Notes under the pieces: generated by a model
Seen by the model: only the letters and a program-made list of their open reading frames with translations
Databases searched by the model: none
What the model was told of the DNA's origin: nothing
Program-made: the position numbers and the translations under genes
Assembly: GCA_002728755.1 (NCBI GenBank)
Contig: PBVT01000015.1
Span: forward strand, 1 to 58,989
Direction of reading: 5' to 3'
Origin: Myxococcales bacterium
GTDB lineage: Bacteria > Myxococcota_A > UBA9042 > UBA3505
Length of the DNA: 58,989 bases
Shown here: piece by piece, positions 1-8,347 of the stretch
How the letters are laid out: each line of letters begins with the position of its first letter
Position numbering within the stretch: position 1 is the stretch's first letter

Positions 1-2
1 TC

Positions 3-50
3 GGTGGCGCAAGCTACGAAAAGAAGAAGGCTCGTAACGAAGAGAAATAG
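3..50 (+). CDS. 3' end of an upstream gene (partial)
   Basis: The first 48 bases can be read in frame 3 as the C-terminus of a protein entering from the left edge. It gives a Lys/Glu-rich tail (GGASYEKKKARNEEK) followed by TAG. A charged tail of this kind is plausible for a protein C-terminus, but frame 1 is also open to a TGA at 52-54, so the frame is a guess. The remaining bases up to 189 show no gene and no clear terminator. Confidence 0.3.
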   Translation, partial: GGASYEKKKARNEEK

Positions 51-189
51 CTGAAAAGCGGAACGACGAATTGGCAACATTATATGACTCCGAAAGTTGG
101 GTGGCGTTATGCATACGCTCGGCGTCTACGGAGATATACAATTGTTGACCGATTGTCAGTCTTTTCTTTCGGAGCGCGGTGGTCGCCTT

Positions 190-534
190 TTAGAAGTCTA
201 CCGGTTTCCCGCGTTTCTCTTTCATCCAATACTCTAAAAAGACCCCGTGGTTGCCGATGGTAGTAAGGAATTCAGGGGTCGGGATCGCAGGCATAGTCCG
301 GGATTTGTAGTAGCCTTGTTTCTCTACGTGGTCGAGATATTGCCGAAGATGATCATCGGAATCGGCTTCTAAGATAGAGACGAAATCGTACATTCCGATG
401 GTCACAAAGGAGCTGACCAGGGTTACGTTATGATCGCTTAAACCTTTCTCTATGTCGGCGAAGAAGGCCTTGGGCTCACGGACCTTGTCCAATCCCTTCG
501 GTGTGAATTTAGAAAGTCGAATATACGTCGGCAT
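190..534 (-). CDS. GYD-domain protein
   Basis: This is a 114-residue soluble protein. It opens with MPTYIRLSKFTPKG and contains VTIGMYDFVSILEAD at about residues 44-58. Both match the small GYD family, named for its Gly-Tyr-Asp motif (here GMYD), which folds as a ferredoxin-like dimeric alpha/beta domain. No catalytic function is established for the family, so none is assigned. The protein is longer than the usual ~95 residues because of a C-terminal segment (GVFLEYWMKEKRGKPVDF). The upstream bases contain GAGAG about 6 nt before the ATG as a ribosome binding site. It stands alone on the minus strand, with about 140 bp of apparently non-coding DNA before the MATE gene. Confidence 0.7.
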   Translation of the reverse strand: MPTYIRLSKFTPKGLDKVREPKAFFADIEKGLSDHNVTLVSSFVTIGMYDFVSILEADSDDHLRQYLDHVEKQGYYKSRTMPAIPTPEFLTTIGNHGVFLEYWMKEKRGKPVDF

Positions 535-675
535 GGCTATTCTCTCGAAACGGAGCGGTGATTCTCAGCAGGTTTTGTTCGATCCTATTCTATGGTTTAC
601 CGCAGGTCGGCGGCTTCGGTCTAGTCGACTTCAGCTCGTGGACAGTCGTCCTTGTGAAGCTGGCCTACGACGGTG

Positions 676-2064
676 CTAATTGTTTACCGGCTCACTAGCG
701 TCGACTTCCAGCCCAGCATATTCGCGCCACTGGCCTCGTAAGAAGGGGAAGACCAATACGATGGCCACGGTGGTGAGGGCCAGGGTCGTTCCGACCCAGA
801 GTCCACGGACCCCCAGATCGGAACCGAAGGCGAGATAGGCTCCCAGAGGAACCCCGAGAACCCAATGCCCGATAAGATTGGCCACAAAGGGTTTGCGGGT
901 GTCGCCCGTTCCTCGAAGGACTCCAGCGCCAATAACCTGCATTCCGTCGGATATCTGAAAGGCGGCTGCAAACATCAATAGGACACCGCCCGTACGAACA
1001 ACCTCGGCGTCATCGAGAAATACGCGTACGAGAGGCTCCCGAAGAAGCAGGAGCAAAAGGCTGGTGCCCACCGTGTATAGAATACCAAGGTAGATCGACA
1101 GGTTGCCGGCCCGTTGGGCGCCGCGCCGATCGCCCTGCCCCAGGCAATGCGCCACCCGTACACTCGCGGCTACAGAGATTCCCAGGGGAACCATGAAGGT
1201 CAACGCAGCGTAGGTCCAGGCGATATGATGGGCGGCCAGGCTGATTTTGTCAGTCTGGGCTGCGAGTATCGTGATGGTACTGAAGGCTCCGACTTCTACC
1301 AGAATATGGAGAGCGAAGGGACCTCCAAGGCGGAGAATTCCGGCGATCACATCAAGTCGAGGTTTGGCGAAACGGAATTGGTATTTCTTCTGGATATCGG
1401 TGTGATGGATTGTGATGTACAGGGCGATAAGAAGAACAAAAGCCGAAAAGGTGCTGGCGTAACCGGCTCCTTCGGTTCCCATCGCTGGCATTCCCAGATG
1501 CCCATAAATGAAGGCCCAGTCGGCCAGGGCGTTGAGCAGATTTCCTACGATGACGATGATCACCAGGGGGCGGACGGTCCCAATACCCGACAGGAACCCG
1601 CGTTGCGCAGCGAAAAGAAGAAAGGGTGTAAAGGACCAGGCTCGTGCCCAGAGATAGACTGAGCATTCGTCTCCCACTATGGGGTTCTTCGCCAGGGTGC
1701 TGCCGATGGCAGGGCTGAGCAGAAGCACGGGCACGGTAATGAGAATGCCGGCCGCCAACCCGATCCAATACGCCTGCATTAACAAAGAGCCGCACTGCTC
1801 TTCATTACCCGAGCCAATACGTTGCCCGATGATCGCGTCGAGGGACAGGAGCGCGGCGGAAAACATAAGAGCGATCACGAAAAAGATGGCGTTCGCGATG
1901 GCGACTCCACCGATGGCTTCGGGGCCGAGCCCCGCGACCATCCAGGTGTCGACAAACCCCATCGCTAAAAATCCAAGTTGGGCTAAGGCCAAAGGCCAGG
2001 CGATGGCCAGTATCTTCTTTATTTCCGACTTGGATTCGGTTTGGAGCAGGCTCATCGATACCAT
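676..2064 (-). CDS. MATE family multidrug/Na+-type efflux transporter
   Basis: This is a 462-residue polytopic inner-membrane protein with about 12 hydrophobic helices. It has the two-fold repeated architecture and length of the MATE (NorM/DinF) exporters. The N-terminus (AWPLALAQLGFLAMGFVDT) is the typical first MATE helix, and the second-half repeat begins near LRLGGPFALHILVEVGAF. Family members export cationic drugs or metabolites using Na+ or H+ gradients; the substrate here cannot be told. Two start codons lie three codons apart (MVSM), neither with a strong ribosome binding site. The gene is divergent from the PI-PLC-like lipoprotein gene, with 84 bp between them that contain a short palindrome. 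Confidence 0.9.
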   Translation of the reverse strand: MVSMSLLQTESKSEIKKILAIAWPLALAQLGFLAMGFVDTWMVAGLGPEAIGGVAIANAIFFVIALMFSAALLSLDAIIGQRIGSGNEEQCGSLLMQAYWIGLAAGILITVPVLLLSPAIGSTLAKNPIVGDECSVYLWARAWSFTPFLLFAAQRGFLSGIGTVRPLVIIVIVGNLLNALADWAFIYGHLGMPAMGTEGAGYASTFSAFVLLIALYITIHHTDIQKKYQFRFAKPRLDVIAGILRLGGPFALHILVEVGAFSTITILAAQTDKISLAAHHIAWTYAALTFMVPLGISVAASVRVAHCLGQGDRRGAQRAGNLSIYLGILYTVGTSLLLLLLREPLVRVFLDDAEVVRTGGVLLMFAAAFQISDGMQVIGAGVLRGTGDTRKPFVANLIGHWVLGVPLGAYLAFGSDLGVRGLWVGTTLALTTVAIVLVFPFLRGQWREYAGLEVDASEPVNN

Positions 2065-2075
2065 ACCGGCAGGAA

Positions 2076-2092
2076 CGAGGCGTCGTGCCTCG
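2076..2092. promoter_or_regulatory. 6-bp perfect palindrome between divergent genes
   Basis: CGAGGC (2076-2081) and GCCTCG (2087-2092) form a perfect inverted repeat around a 5-base spacer in the 84-bp gap between the MATE gene and the PI-PLC-like gene. It could be an operator for a dimeric repressor, or simply a small hairpin in a leader. No T-tract follows, so it is not a terminator. No regulator gene lies next to it. Confidence 0.25.
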
Positions 2093-2148
2093 GAGGGTTA
2101 TAACCGTAATCGATTGGGCAAGAAGGAGCAAAAGCGGTACAAAGACAT

Positions 2149-3477
2149 ATGCTCGATTTCTCTCCCAAAGCCCTGCTGGTCCTGGTTTTGCTGGTCATTG
2201 CATGCGCAGTGGAGGCAGAGGGACCTTCTTGTGAGGAAGGGCAAACCCGCGAATCCGCCACCGCCTGTGGACTCAACGAAGAAGGCGTATTCATGCAGGA
2301 TTGCACGGATGGGCAATGGGTCGACAACGAGACCTGCACGGGCACCGACATCTGCCGAAACGGTGGAACCCAGGAAGGTGCGACGGTCTGTGGCCTTAAC
2401 GAAGAAGGCGTGCTCATGCAGGACTGCACCGATGGCCAGTGGGCCGATGGCGAGACCTGTACCGGGACCGATGTCTGCGTGAACGGTGATACCCGGGAAG
2501 GTGCTGTCTCCTGTGGGGATAATAGCGACGGTGTTTTCATGCAGGACTGTGTCGACGGAGCTTGGGTCGATAGCGATCGATGCAGTAGCACGCCTGTCTG
2601 TCTCGGTTCGCCTGCCTATTGTGACCGCCCCTATAATGAATTTACACAGGTCTGTACTCATAACGCGATGGCGAGCGAGGCCTACGAGTTCTTTCTTCCG
2701 TGGCCCAATCAAATCTTTTCGATTCCGCAACAATTGGATGACGGAGTCCGGTGCCTGATGATCGATACCTATGAGTCCGAAGGTGAGCTGTTGGCCTGTC
2801 ATGGACTCTGTGCCCTTGGGAGCACTCCCCTGGTGCCATTGTTAGAAGATATATCCGACTGGCTCGAGGAACACCCAGACGAGATTGTTACCCTCATCAT
2901 AGAGGCCCATATCGACGAGGATCTCACACGTGTCGCCCTACAAGAGGCGGGTCTTATGGCTGCGGGCGATGTGAGCGACATCATCTATTTCCATGACGGT
3001 CCGCCTGGCACACCCTGGCCTACCCTTGGGGCCATCATCGACAGTGGTCGGCGCCTGGTGGTGTTCTCCGACGAGGGAGGGATCGAAGGTGGATGGCATC
3101 TTGATTGGCGAGCCTATGGTTGGGAGACCCCGTTTGGCGAGATTGATTCCTCCTGCGAACCGGGGCGAGGCACGCCGGGAGAGACCGAGAACCAGGTCTT
3201 CGTCTTCAATCACTATTCTTTATGTGATTTCGGAGGATGCGAGGAGAAGTCCCTTGAAAACAACAGCTTTGAGCCCTTCTTCACACGCGCCAAAGGCTGC
3301 TGGGCGACGGATGAGCTGAAGAACCCCCATGGTCAGATCCCCACCTTTCTGGTGGTCGATCACTATCATGTTCCCAATCCGGGCACACAGACCGAACGCC
3401 CCGATGTCTTCGACGTGGCCGATGCGTTAAACGCGGCTTGGCCGGACCCGGCAGCGCCGCAGGAATCAACCGAGTGA
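2149..3477 (+). CDS. Lipoprotein with three Cys repeats and a PI-PLC X-like phosphodiesterase domain
   Basis: This is a 442-residue predicted lipoprotein. The N-terminal hydrophobic helix ends in a lipobox (VIAC, Cys19). Residues ~28-150 hold three tandem ~41-residue repeats with a core like CGLNEEGVFMQDCTDGQW, their first Cys at 40, 81 and 122. From ~165 the sequence matches PLC-like phosphodiesterases: CTHNAMA gives the first catalytic His (171), LDDGVRCLMIDTYE is the X-box strand, and LACHGLC gives the second His (218). Both catalytic histidines are kept. The family cleaves phosphoinositide-type phosphodiesters; bacterial members are often secreted and the substrate is unknown. The ribosome binding site is weak (AGGAG lies ~22 nt upstream). 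The 3' end overlaps the convergent radical SAM gene by 12 bp. Confidence 0.8.
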   Translation: MLDFSPKALLVLVLLVIACAVEAEGPSCEEGQTRESATACGLNEEGVFMQDCTDGQWVDNETCTGTDICRNGGTQEGATVCGLNEEGVLMQDCTDGQWADGETCTGTDVCVNGDTREGAVSCGDNSDGVFMQDCVDGAWVDSDRCSSTPVCLGSPAYCDRPYNEFTQVCTHNAMASEAYEFFLPWPNQIFSIPQQLDDGVRCLMIDTYESEGELLACHGLCALGSTPLVPLLEDISDWLEEHPDEIVTLIIEAHIDEDLTRVALQEAGLMAAGDVSDIIYFHDGPPGTPWPTLGAIIDSGRRLVVFSDEGGIEGGWHLDWRAYGWETPFGEIDSSCEPGRGTPGETENQVFVFNHYSLCDFGGCEEKSLENNSFEPFFTRAKGCWATDELKNPHGQIPTFLVVDHYHVPNPGTQTERPDVFDVADALNAAWPDPAAPQESTE

Positions 3478-4569
3478 GCGCCAAAACGACTGGAACGGGG
3501 CCTGCATCATCGAAGGATAGGCCTGACAGGGCGTAAAACACTCTGTGCACCCGATCCATGGCTCCAATCGTGTTTTGAATTCGGCACTCTCGATGGCGCT
3601 CGGGATATCGAAGTCCGGTGCCTGGAGCGTAGCTAGCGGCTCGTCGTGACGGTCGCATTGCAGGATCTCACCGTATGGACTGATCGTCAGAGAGGAGAAG
3701 CCGGCTGTACAGGGGATGGGTGCGTCTGGACTAGGGAGCGCCTTCGCGGAGAGGCGAAGATAGGTTCGAGCGAAGAGATTGGATAGCCCCGCCCTAGGAA
3801 GAGATTTGGCCACGGTCTGCAAGACATCTTTAAGGCGGTCGTCGGCGCGCGCGTCGATATTCTTGATGCGCCCTTCTGTGAGCACCTTACTGTCGTTGGC
3901 GATGGTGACGACGTTTCCGTCGGCAAGGGAGTTCATGCGGGCGAGGAGCTCCGACACCTGGTCGAAATTGGCTGGTGATAACGTGGCTTGAAAGGACGGC
4001 GTAAGATTCGGGTAGGTTTTACTCAGCCTTTGCAGCCTCTCCATGGATTCTTCGACTTGAAGGTGTCCGTCCACGCCTCGAATTTTCGTATAGGTGTCCC
4101 CCAGGCCATCGAGGGACAGGGTGACCATGATCGCTCGTTTGGGGTACGCCTTCGCGATGGCTCCAAATAACCTTTCTACCTTTTCGGGGTCGAGTCCGTG
4201 GGAAGAGGTGGACATTACCCGTGCGTAAGGGCTTGCGTCGGCTACATTACGTACCAGCTCTTCGGCGTCGTCGCGATCGGTGATCTCACCGCCCGTAAAG
4301 GACAGCCACCGAAGATGCCGACCGACCGATGCGGCGACCCGTCCAAAATCAGCCGCGGATAATTCTTGTGCCTGCTTTTCTGGCTCTCGCTCATACCGAG
4401 TCCAGATCAGACAGGTCTTGCACCGGCTTCCGCAGGAATAGGTGGTGAAGAATTCCAGCTTCCACGGAAGCACCGTCTTCCTCTTACGCAGCCCACGGCT
4501 GACTCGAAGCAGCTCGCGGAGCAGACCTGGCGTTTGTTGCGCCAGAATAAAAGACGCGCGGCTCGCCAT
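3466..4569 (-). CDS. Radical SAM protein with SPASM-like C-terminus
   Basis: This is a 367-residue cytosolic enzyme. The radical SAM cluster motif CX3CX2C is CGSRCKTC (Cys46, 50, 53), and the SAM-binding Gly motif is LSFTGGEIT. The C-terminus holds further Cys residues (ILQCDR, then WIGCTECFTPC) in the pattern of a SPASM/Twitch auxiliary cluster. Such enzymes modify peptides or act in cofactor and natural-product pathways; the reaction here is unknown. It is the last gene of a minus-strand trio, with one base separating it from the upstream B12-type radical SAM gene. Co-expression with that gene and the DegT aminotransferase is therefore very likely. Other family assignments within radical SAM cannot be separated by eye. 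Confidence 0.85.
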   Translation of the reverse strand: MASRASFILAQQTPGLLRELLRVSRGLRKRKTVLPWKLEFFTTYSCGSRCKTCLIWTRYEREPEKQAQELSAADFGRVAASVGRHLRWLSFTGGEITDRDDAEELVRNVADASPYARVMSTSSHGLDPEKVERLFGAIAKAYPKRAIMVTLSLDGLGDTYTKIRGVDGHLQVEESMERLQRLSKTYPNLTPSFQATLSPANFDQVSELLARMNSLADGNVVTIANDSKVLTEGRIKNIDARADDRLKDVLQTVAKSLPRAGLSNLFARTYLRLSAKALPSPDAPIPCTAGFSSLTISPYGEILQCDRHDEPLATLQAPDFDIPSAIESAEFKTRLEPWIGCTECFTPCQAYPSMMQAPFQSFWRSLG

Positions 4570-4570
4570 A

Positions 4571-5962
4571 TCAAGACCCCAGATTCAAGGCGTGACGGAC
4601 CAGATGCATGGCGTTGCGGATTTCGCCGCCTGGATTGGCCCAGAGCTGGGGCCACCGGCGCCACACATGTTGCACAAAGCGGTCGGGTCGAAGATAGAAT
4701 CGTCGATAGAAATCCCGCTGCAGCTGTAGAAGGTCGTCTCGATCACTGCGGGTTGGTGCAGGGATGAACTTATTACCTCCCTGGGCGCCCAGTTCCGGGT
4801 AGTTGGTCATGGCCTGCGTACCAGGATAGGAAGCAAAGATATGAAGCTGTACCATCGAGGCTTTGAGCTCTTCGGCCAGGCGTAGGGTTGCTCGGCGATC
4901 CTCGGCGGTCTCTTCGGGTATGCCGATGATGAGATAGGCGACCACTTGAATGCCCGCCCTGTTTAAGGCTCGAACACCGCTCTCGTTGGCGGCTGTGGTG
5001 GTACCCTTCTTCAAGAGCTTTAACAAACGGTCACTGCCCGTCTCGATCCCACAGGCGACGCTGGTACAGCCCGCGTTCTTTAAGGCCTGCGCGATCTCGT
5101 CGTCGATATCACTGGCTCGTACCTGCGCGCACCAGGAGAGATCGCCTCGGCTGGATTGAATGGCCTGGGCCAGGTCAAGAAAGCGTGGTTTATCCAGAGC
5201 GAAGAGGTCGTCTTCGAAATAGACACCCGTGGCCCCCAATTCCGATAGGAGCCGCATTTCCGAGGCCACGCGCCCCGCGCTATGGTTTCGATAGGGTTTA
5301 CCGAAGCTGGCGCGCTCTACTTCGGAACAGAAGATACAGGAGTATGGACACCCTCTAGAGGCCAATAGATAGCCCATCTTAAGGGCGCCTTTGGGCTTCA
5401 AGGGATAATGGAATCGATAATTGGGCTGGAGTAGAAGATCGTGCCTCGGGATGGGTAGGCGATCGATATTCTGTTCCAATGGCCTTGGTGGAGTCCGGAC
5501 GATATGTTCCCCATCCCGGAAGGCGATCCCCAGGATCTCTTTTCGTTCCTTTTTACCGTGTAAGGCCTGCAGCACCGCGAGGGGTACGCGGTCAGATTCT
5601 CCGGTGCTCACGAGACTCGAAGGACATCGGCTCAATAACCATTCGGCTGCGTGGCTTGCCGGTGGGCCCACCCATAGAATGGCACGCTCGTTGGCACAGG
5701 CAGCGGCCGCGATGGTGGGAGCGTGCGGGAGCGCTTCAAAACTGGGACGAATCACCACAAGCTCGGCTGGGTCGGAGCGTAGGCGCCCCGTCAGCGTTTC
5801 CAGGTTGATTTCACCGGTCGCCGTCTCGATAAAAGCTACGGAATGACCCTGCTCGGATACCGACGCCATGGCTGTCCCCAGGTCCAGGGGCGCGAGGTTG
5901 TGCTTGGGGTGGGGAACGTCCGAAAAAACGGGCGCTTCCAGATTGAGGAAGAGGACGCTCAT
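4571..5962 (-). CDS. B12-binding-domain radical SAM protein
   Basis: This 463-residue protein has an N-terminal Rossmann-like region (residues ~1-140) typical of cobalamin-binding radical SAM enzymes, followed by the radical SAM barrel. The 4Fe-4S motif is CPYSCIFC (Cys205, 209, 212) preceded by LLASRG. Further barrel landmarks are VYFEDDLFALD, VACGIETGSD and YLIIGIPEET, all standard for the Elp3/MiaB-like superfamily. I see no DxHxxG cobalamin motif, which many members of this group also lack. Members methylate unactivated carbons or build lipids and natural products. The start overlaps the aminotransferase stop by 4 bp (ATGA), indicating translational coupling. The substrate is unknown. Confidence 0.85.
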   Translation of the reverse strand: MSVLFLNLEAPVFSDVPHPKHNLAPLDLGTAMASVSEQGHSVAFIETATGEINLETLTGRLRSDPAELVVIRPSFEALPHAPTIAAAACANERAILWVGPPASHAAEWLLSRCPSSLVSTGESDRVPLAVLQALHGKKERKEILGIAFRDGEHIVRTPPRPLEQNIDRLPIPRHDLLLQPNYRFHYPLKPKGALKMGYLLASRGCPYSCIFCSEVERASFGKPYRNHSAGRVASEMRLLSELGATGVYFEDDLFALDKPRFLDLAQAIQSSRGDLSWCAQVRASDIDDEIAQALKNAGCTSVACGIETGSDRLLKLLKKGTTTAANESGVRALNRAGIQVVAYLIIGIPEETAEDRRATLRLAEELKASMVQLHIFASYPGTQAMTNYPELGAQGGNKFIPAPTRSDRDDLLQLQRDFYRRFYLRPDRFVQHVWRRWPQLWANPGGEIRNAMHLVRHALNLGS

Positions 5963-7212
5963 TTTCTCAGCTCATCGGGCGGATCGGTCAGCATGGTCTT
6001 GATTCTATCACGTTCCGAGGCGCGAAGGTCGGGATAAAAGGGAAGGTACACCAAGGTCTGGGCTAAAGACTCCGCTTCGGGGTACATCCCGATGGAATCA
6101 TTTCGAAAGGCCGCCAACTGTTGTGGAGACACCATCCATGTAGGCTGTGAGTCGATCCCGAGGCTCCGTAATCGTTTCTGGGCCGATATTCTATCAGAAC
6201 ATCGTATGGCGAATTCTAGGGGTACGGGCCGTGTACCCTCCGTGGGGTGCTGGACATGGCAGCATTCTTTCGCCAATGGGTACCATTCCTCCCAGAGCTC
6301 GCGGCGTGTCTGGGCCCGAGCCTGAAAACCCGACAAGGCCTGTTGCCCGAGAATGGCTTGTGCCGGTCCCAATCGACGCCCCACATTTGGTGGGCCCGCG
6401 TGGGCGAGAGGGTCTGTGGAGTCTACAAATCGGTCGTAGAGTGGATCACTTCCGAAGGTGGCGAAGAGGCGTACACCCGGCCAAAGGGTTGTGTCGAAGA
6501 GGAAGGGGCGTGTCAGCAGCTGCATAGATAGCACCATGCTCATCTTCTTGAGAACTGCCAGTCGGCCAGGAGCAGCCGCGATCTCTGTTTGCGCGAGGAG
6601 GTGCTCATATAGTTCAGGCCGTGTAGTGGTCACGACGCCACCATCGATGGCGTTGATCTGTTTTCCTTTGCCCAGGCTGAAGATCGCGGCGTCGGCCAAA
6701 GCACCAACGGCCTGTCCCTCCACCTCAGCCCCTGGAGCATGGGCTGCATCTTCGATGATGAAGATGTTTCGCCCTTTCAATTCTTCTGCCAATCGATCGA
6801 CACGAACAGGGAAGCCTTCCAGGTGGGTAGCGATGATAGCGACGGTTTGGTCATCCACCGCCCCAAGAAATTCTTCGTGACCACAGCAGAAGGTTTCCGG
6901 GTGTACATCTACGAATCCAACTTTGAAGCCAGCAGCTTGCACTACGTTCGGGACGATACTCGCGGTCAGAGCGGGCAATAGAACGGTGCCCTCCCTGCCC
7001 TGCTCCTTCAGCCAGCTGAGCATATGCCAAAGTCCCACACGGGCTCCAGCTACGGGCATACCATAGGGGGCCCCAACCATCGCCGCGAATTGTTCCCCAA
7101 ACTGACGCTCCATATCGGATAGACCAGCGCTACCTCGTGACGTTAACGCCTTGATAGCTCCGCCAACACCGGCGAGCGGTGCGGGTCTCTTTCTGGGGAT
7201 AGTGGTCTTCAT
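5959..7212 (-). CDS. DegT/DnrJ/EryC1/StrS-family PLP aminotransferase
   Basis: This 417-residue protein has the fold-type I PLP signature of the DegT family. IIEDAAHAPGA supplies the Asp155 that contacts the pyridine nitrogen. SLGKGKQINAIDGG supplies the Schiff-base Lys184, correctly spaced before the double Gly (191-192). DegT enzymes usually transaminate keto-sugars, or act as dehydratases, in surface polysaccharide or antibiotic biosynthesis. It is the first gene of the trio running into two radical SAM genes with 4-bp and 1-bp junctions. The cassette therefore looks like a short pathway making or modifying an amino-containing metabolite or glycan. Its start is only about 60 bp from the likely start of the divergent MeaB gene, so promoters must overlap. 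Confidence 0.87.
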   Translation of the reverse strand: MKTTIPRKRPAPLAGVGGAIKALTSRGSAGLSDMERQFGEQFAAMVGAPYGMPVAGARVGLWHMLSWLKEQGREGTVLLPALTASIVPNVVQAAGFKVGFVDVHPETFCCGHEEFLGAVDDQTVAIIATHLEGFPVRVDRLAEELKGRNIFIIEDAAHAPGAEVEGQAVGALADAAIFSLGKGKQINAIDGGVVTTTRPELYEHLLAQTEIAAAPGRLAVLKKMSMVLSMQLLTRPFLFDTTLWPGVRLFATFGSDPLYDRFVDSTDPLAHAGPPNVGRRLGPAQAILGQQALSGFQARAQTRRELWEEWYPLAKECCHVQHPTEGTRPVPLEFAIRCSDRISAQKRLRSLGIDSQPTWMVSPQQLAAFRNDSIGMYPEAESLAQTLVYLPFYPDLRASERDRIKTMLTDPPDELRK

Positions 7213-7275
7213 ATATATTCCTTGCCTCTAAGGCTCTATCATCAGATTCTGGAGATCGCACGTCAACGCGTGCGG

Positions 7276-8325
7276 ATGTTGACCGAACGCCATAGATGTC
7301 TTAGGAGCCAGGGTACCCCTGCGAAACAGGAAGAACGTCCTTTGGGTTTACAAGATATAGATACAGTAGCCGAAAAGGTACTCGCGAAAAATATTCGTGC
7401 CGCAGCGCGAGCCATGCGTTGGGTCGATGATCGCGATCCCCGCGCCAACGATCTATTGCGCAAACTATATCCCCATACGGGGAATGCGCTGATCCTTGGG
7501 GTCACAGGAAATCCGGGCTCGGGCAAGAGCACGTTGGTAAACGCGTTGATTGGCCAATATCGCGCCAATGGAAAAACTGTGGGTGTTTGTGCCGTCGACC
7601 CATCGAGTCCATTTTCGGGTGGAGCGATACTTGGCGACCGAATCCGTATGCAGGACCATTTCAACGACGATGGGGTGTTCATCCGCTCCCTGGCGACACG
7701 TGGCCACCTGGGAGGCTTAAGTGGCTCCACATTGGACACGGTCACCATCATGGATGCCATGGGGCTGGATGTGATCATCGTGGAGACCGTGGGGGTTGGC
7801 CAGGACGAAGTAGAAGTTGTGCGCATGGCGGATACAACCGTCGTCGTCGTTGTCCCAGGTCTGGGAGACGAGATACAGGCATTGAAAGCGGGTATCCTCG
7901 AGATCGCCGATGTCTTCTGTATTAATAAGGCCGACAGAGACGGAGTGGATCGTTTAGAAGCGGATATCCAGTCCATGCAGGAATTCGATCATGCGGCGGG
8001 CCGATCCTTCCGCCCCGTGATACGCACTGTTGCGATTCGCGGTGAAGGGATCGGCGAGTTATGCGAGGCAATACAAGCCCATGCATCTGGGAGTGATGCC
8101 GATGGGCGGCGCCTTACGGGGCAAACGACCATGCGTCTTCGCACGGTGCTCGACGATCGCCTTCTGGGTGGTGTGTTGAAGGCGTTGCGAAGCGAAGGCA
8201 CCTTCGAGGATGCCGTCGCTCGTATACTTGATCGGAAAAGTGATCCCTATACCGAAGCGGAACGGCTTATTGCGCGTGGAATCGAGCTTTTAGCGCAGGC
8301 CGGTGACCCGCCGGAAGCAAACTGA
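7276..8325 (+). CDS. meaB: MeaB/ArgK-family P-loop GTPase
   Basis: This is a G3E-type GTPase that chaperones adenosylcobalamin enzymes such as methylmalonyl-CoA mutase. The Walker A motif is GNPGSGKST. CAVDPSSPFSGGAILGD is the family signature, and DVIIVETVGVGQDE holds switch II. The guanine-specificity motif is NKAD (CINKADRDG). I chose the ATG at 7276 (349 residues). A longer TTG reading frame begins at 7222, but it would sit 10 bp from the divergent aminotransferase start and has no ribosome binding site. A GTG at 7270 is also possible. No mutase gene is in this window, so the client enzyme is elsewhere or is the neighbouring B12-type radical SAM protein (speculative). Confidence 0.88.
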   Translation: MLTERHRCLRSQGTPAKQEERPLGLQDIDTVAEKVLAKNIRAAARAMRWVDDRDPRANDLLRKLYPHTGNALILGVTGNPGSGKSTLVNALIGQYRANGKTVGVCAVDPSSPFSGGAILGDRIRMQDHFNDDGVFIRSLATRGHLGGLSGSTLDTVTIMDAMGLDVIIVETVGVGQDEVEVVRMADTTVVVVVPGLGDEIQALKAGILEIADVFCINKADRDGVDRLEADIQSMQEFDHAAGRSFRPVIRTVAIRGEGIGELCEAIQAHASGSDADGRRLTGQTTMRLRTVLDDRLLGGVLKALRSEGTFEDAVARILDRKSDPYTEAERLIARGIELLAQAGDPPEAN

Positions 8326-8347
8326 GGCCGCAGTGGGCTCGCCGGCC

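Noticed and set aside
2098..2802. Antisense frames across the PI-PLC-like repeats
   Set aside because: Shadows of the tandem Cys repeats in the plus-strand gene.
7222..7275. Longer MeaB start at TTG 7222
   Set aside because: No ribosome binding site, sits 10 bp from a divergent gene start, and the extra residues are not part of the MeaB family.
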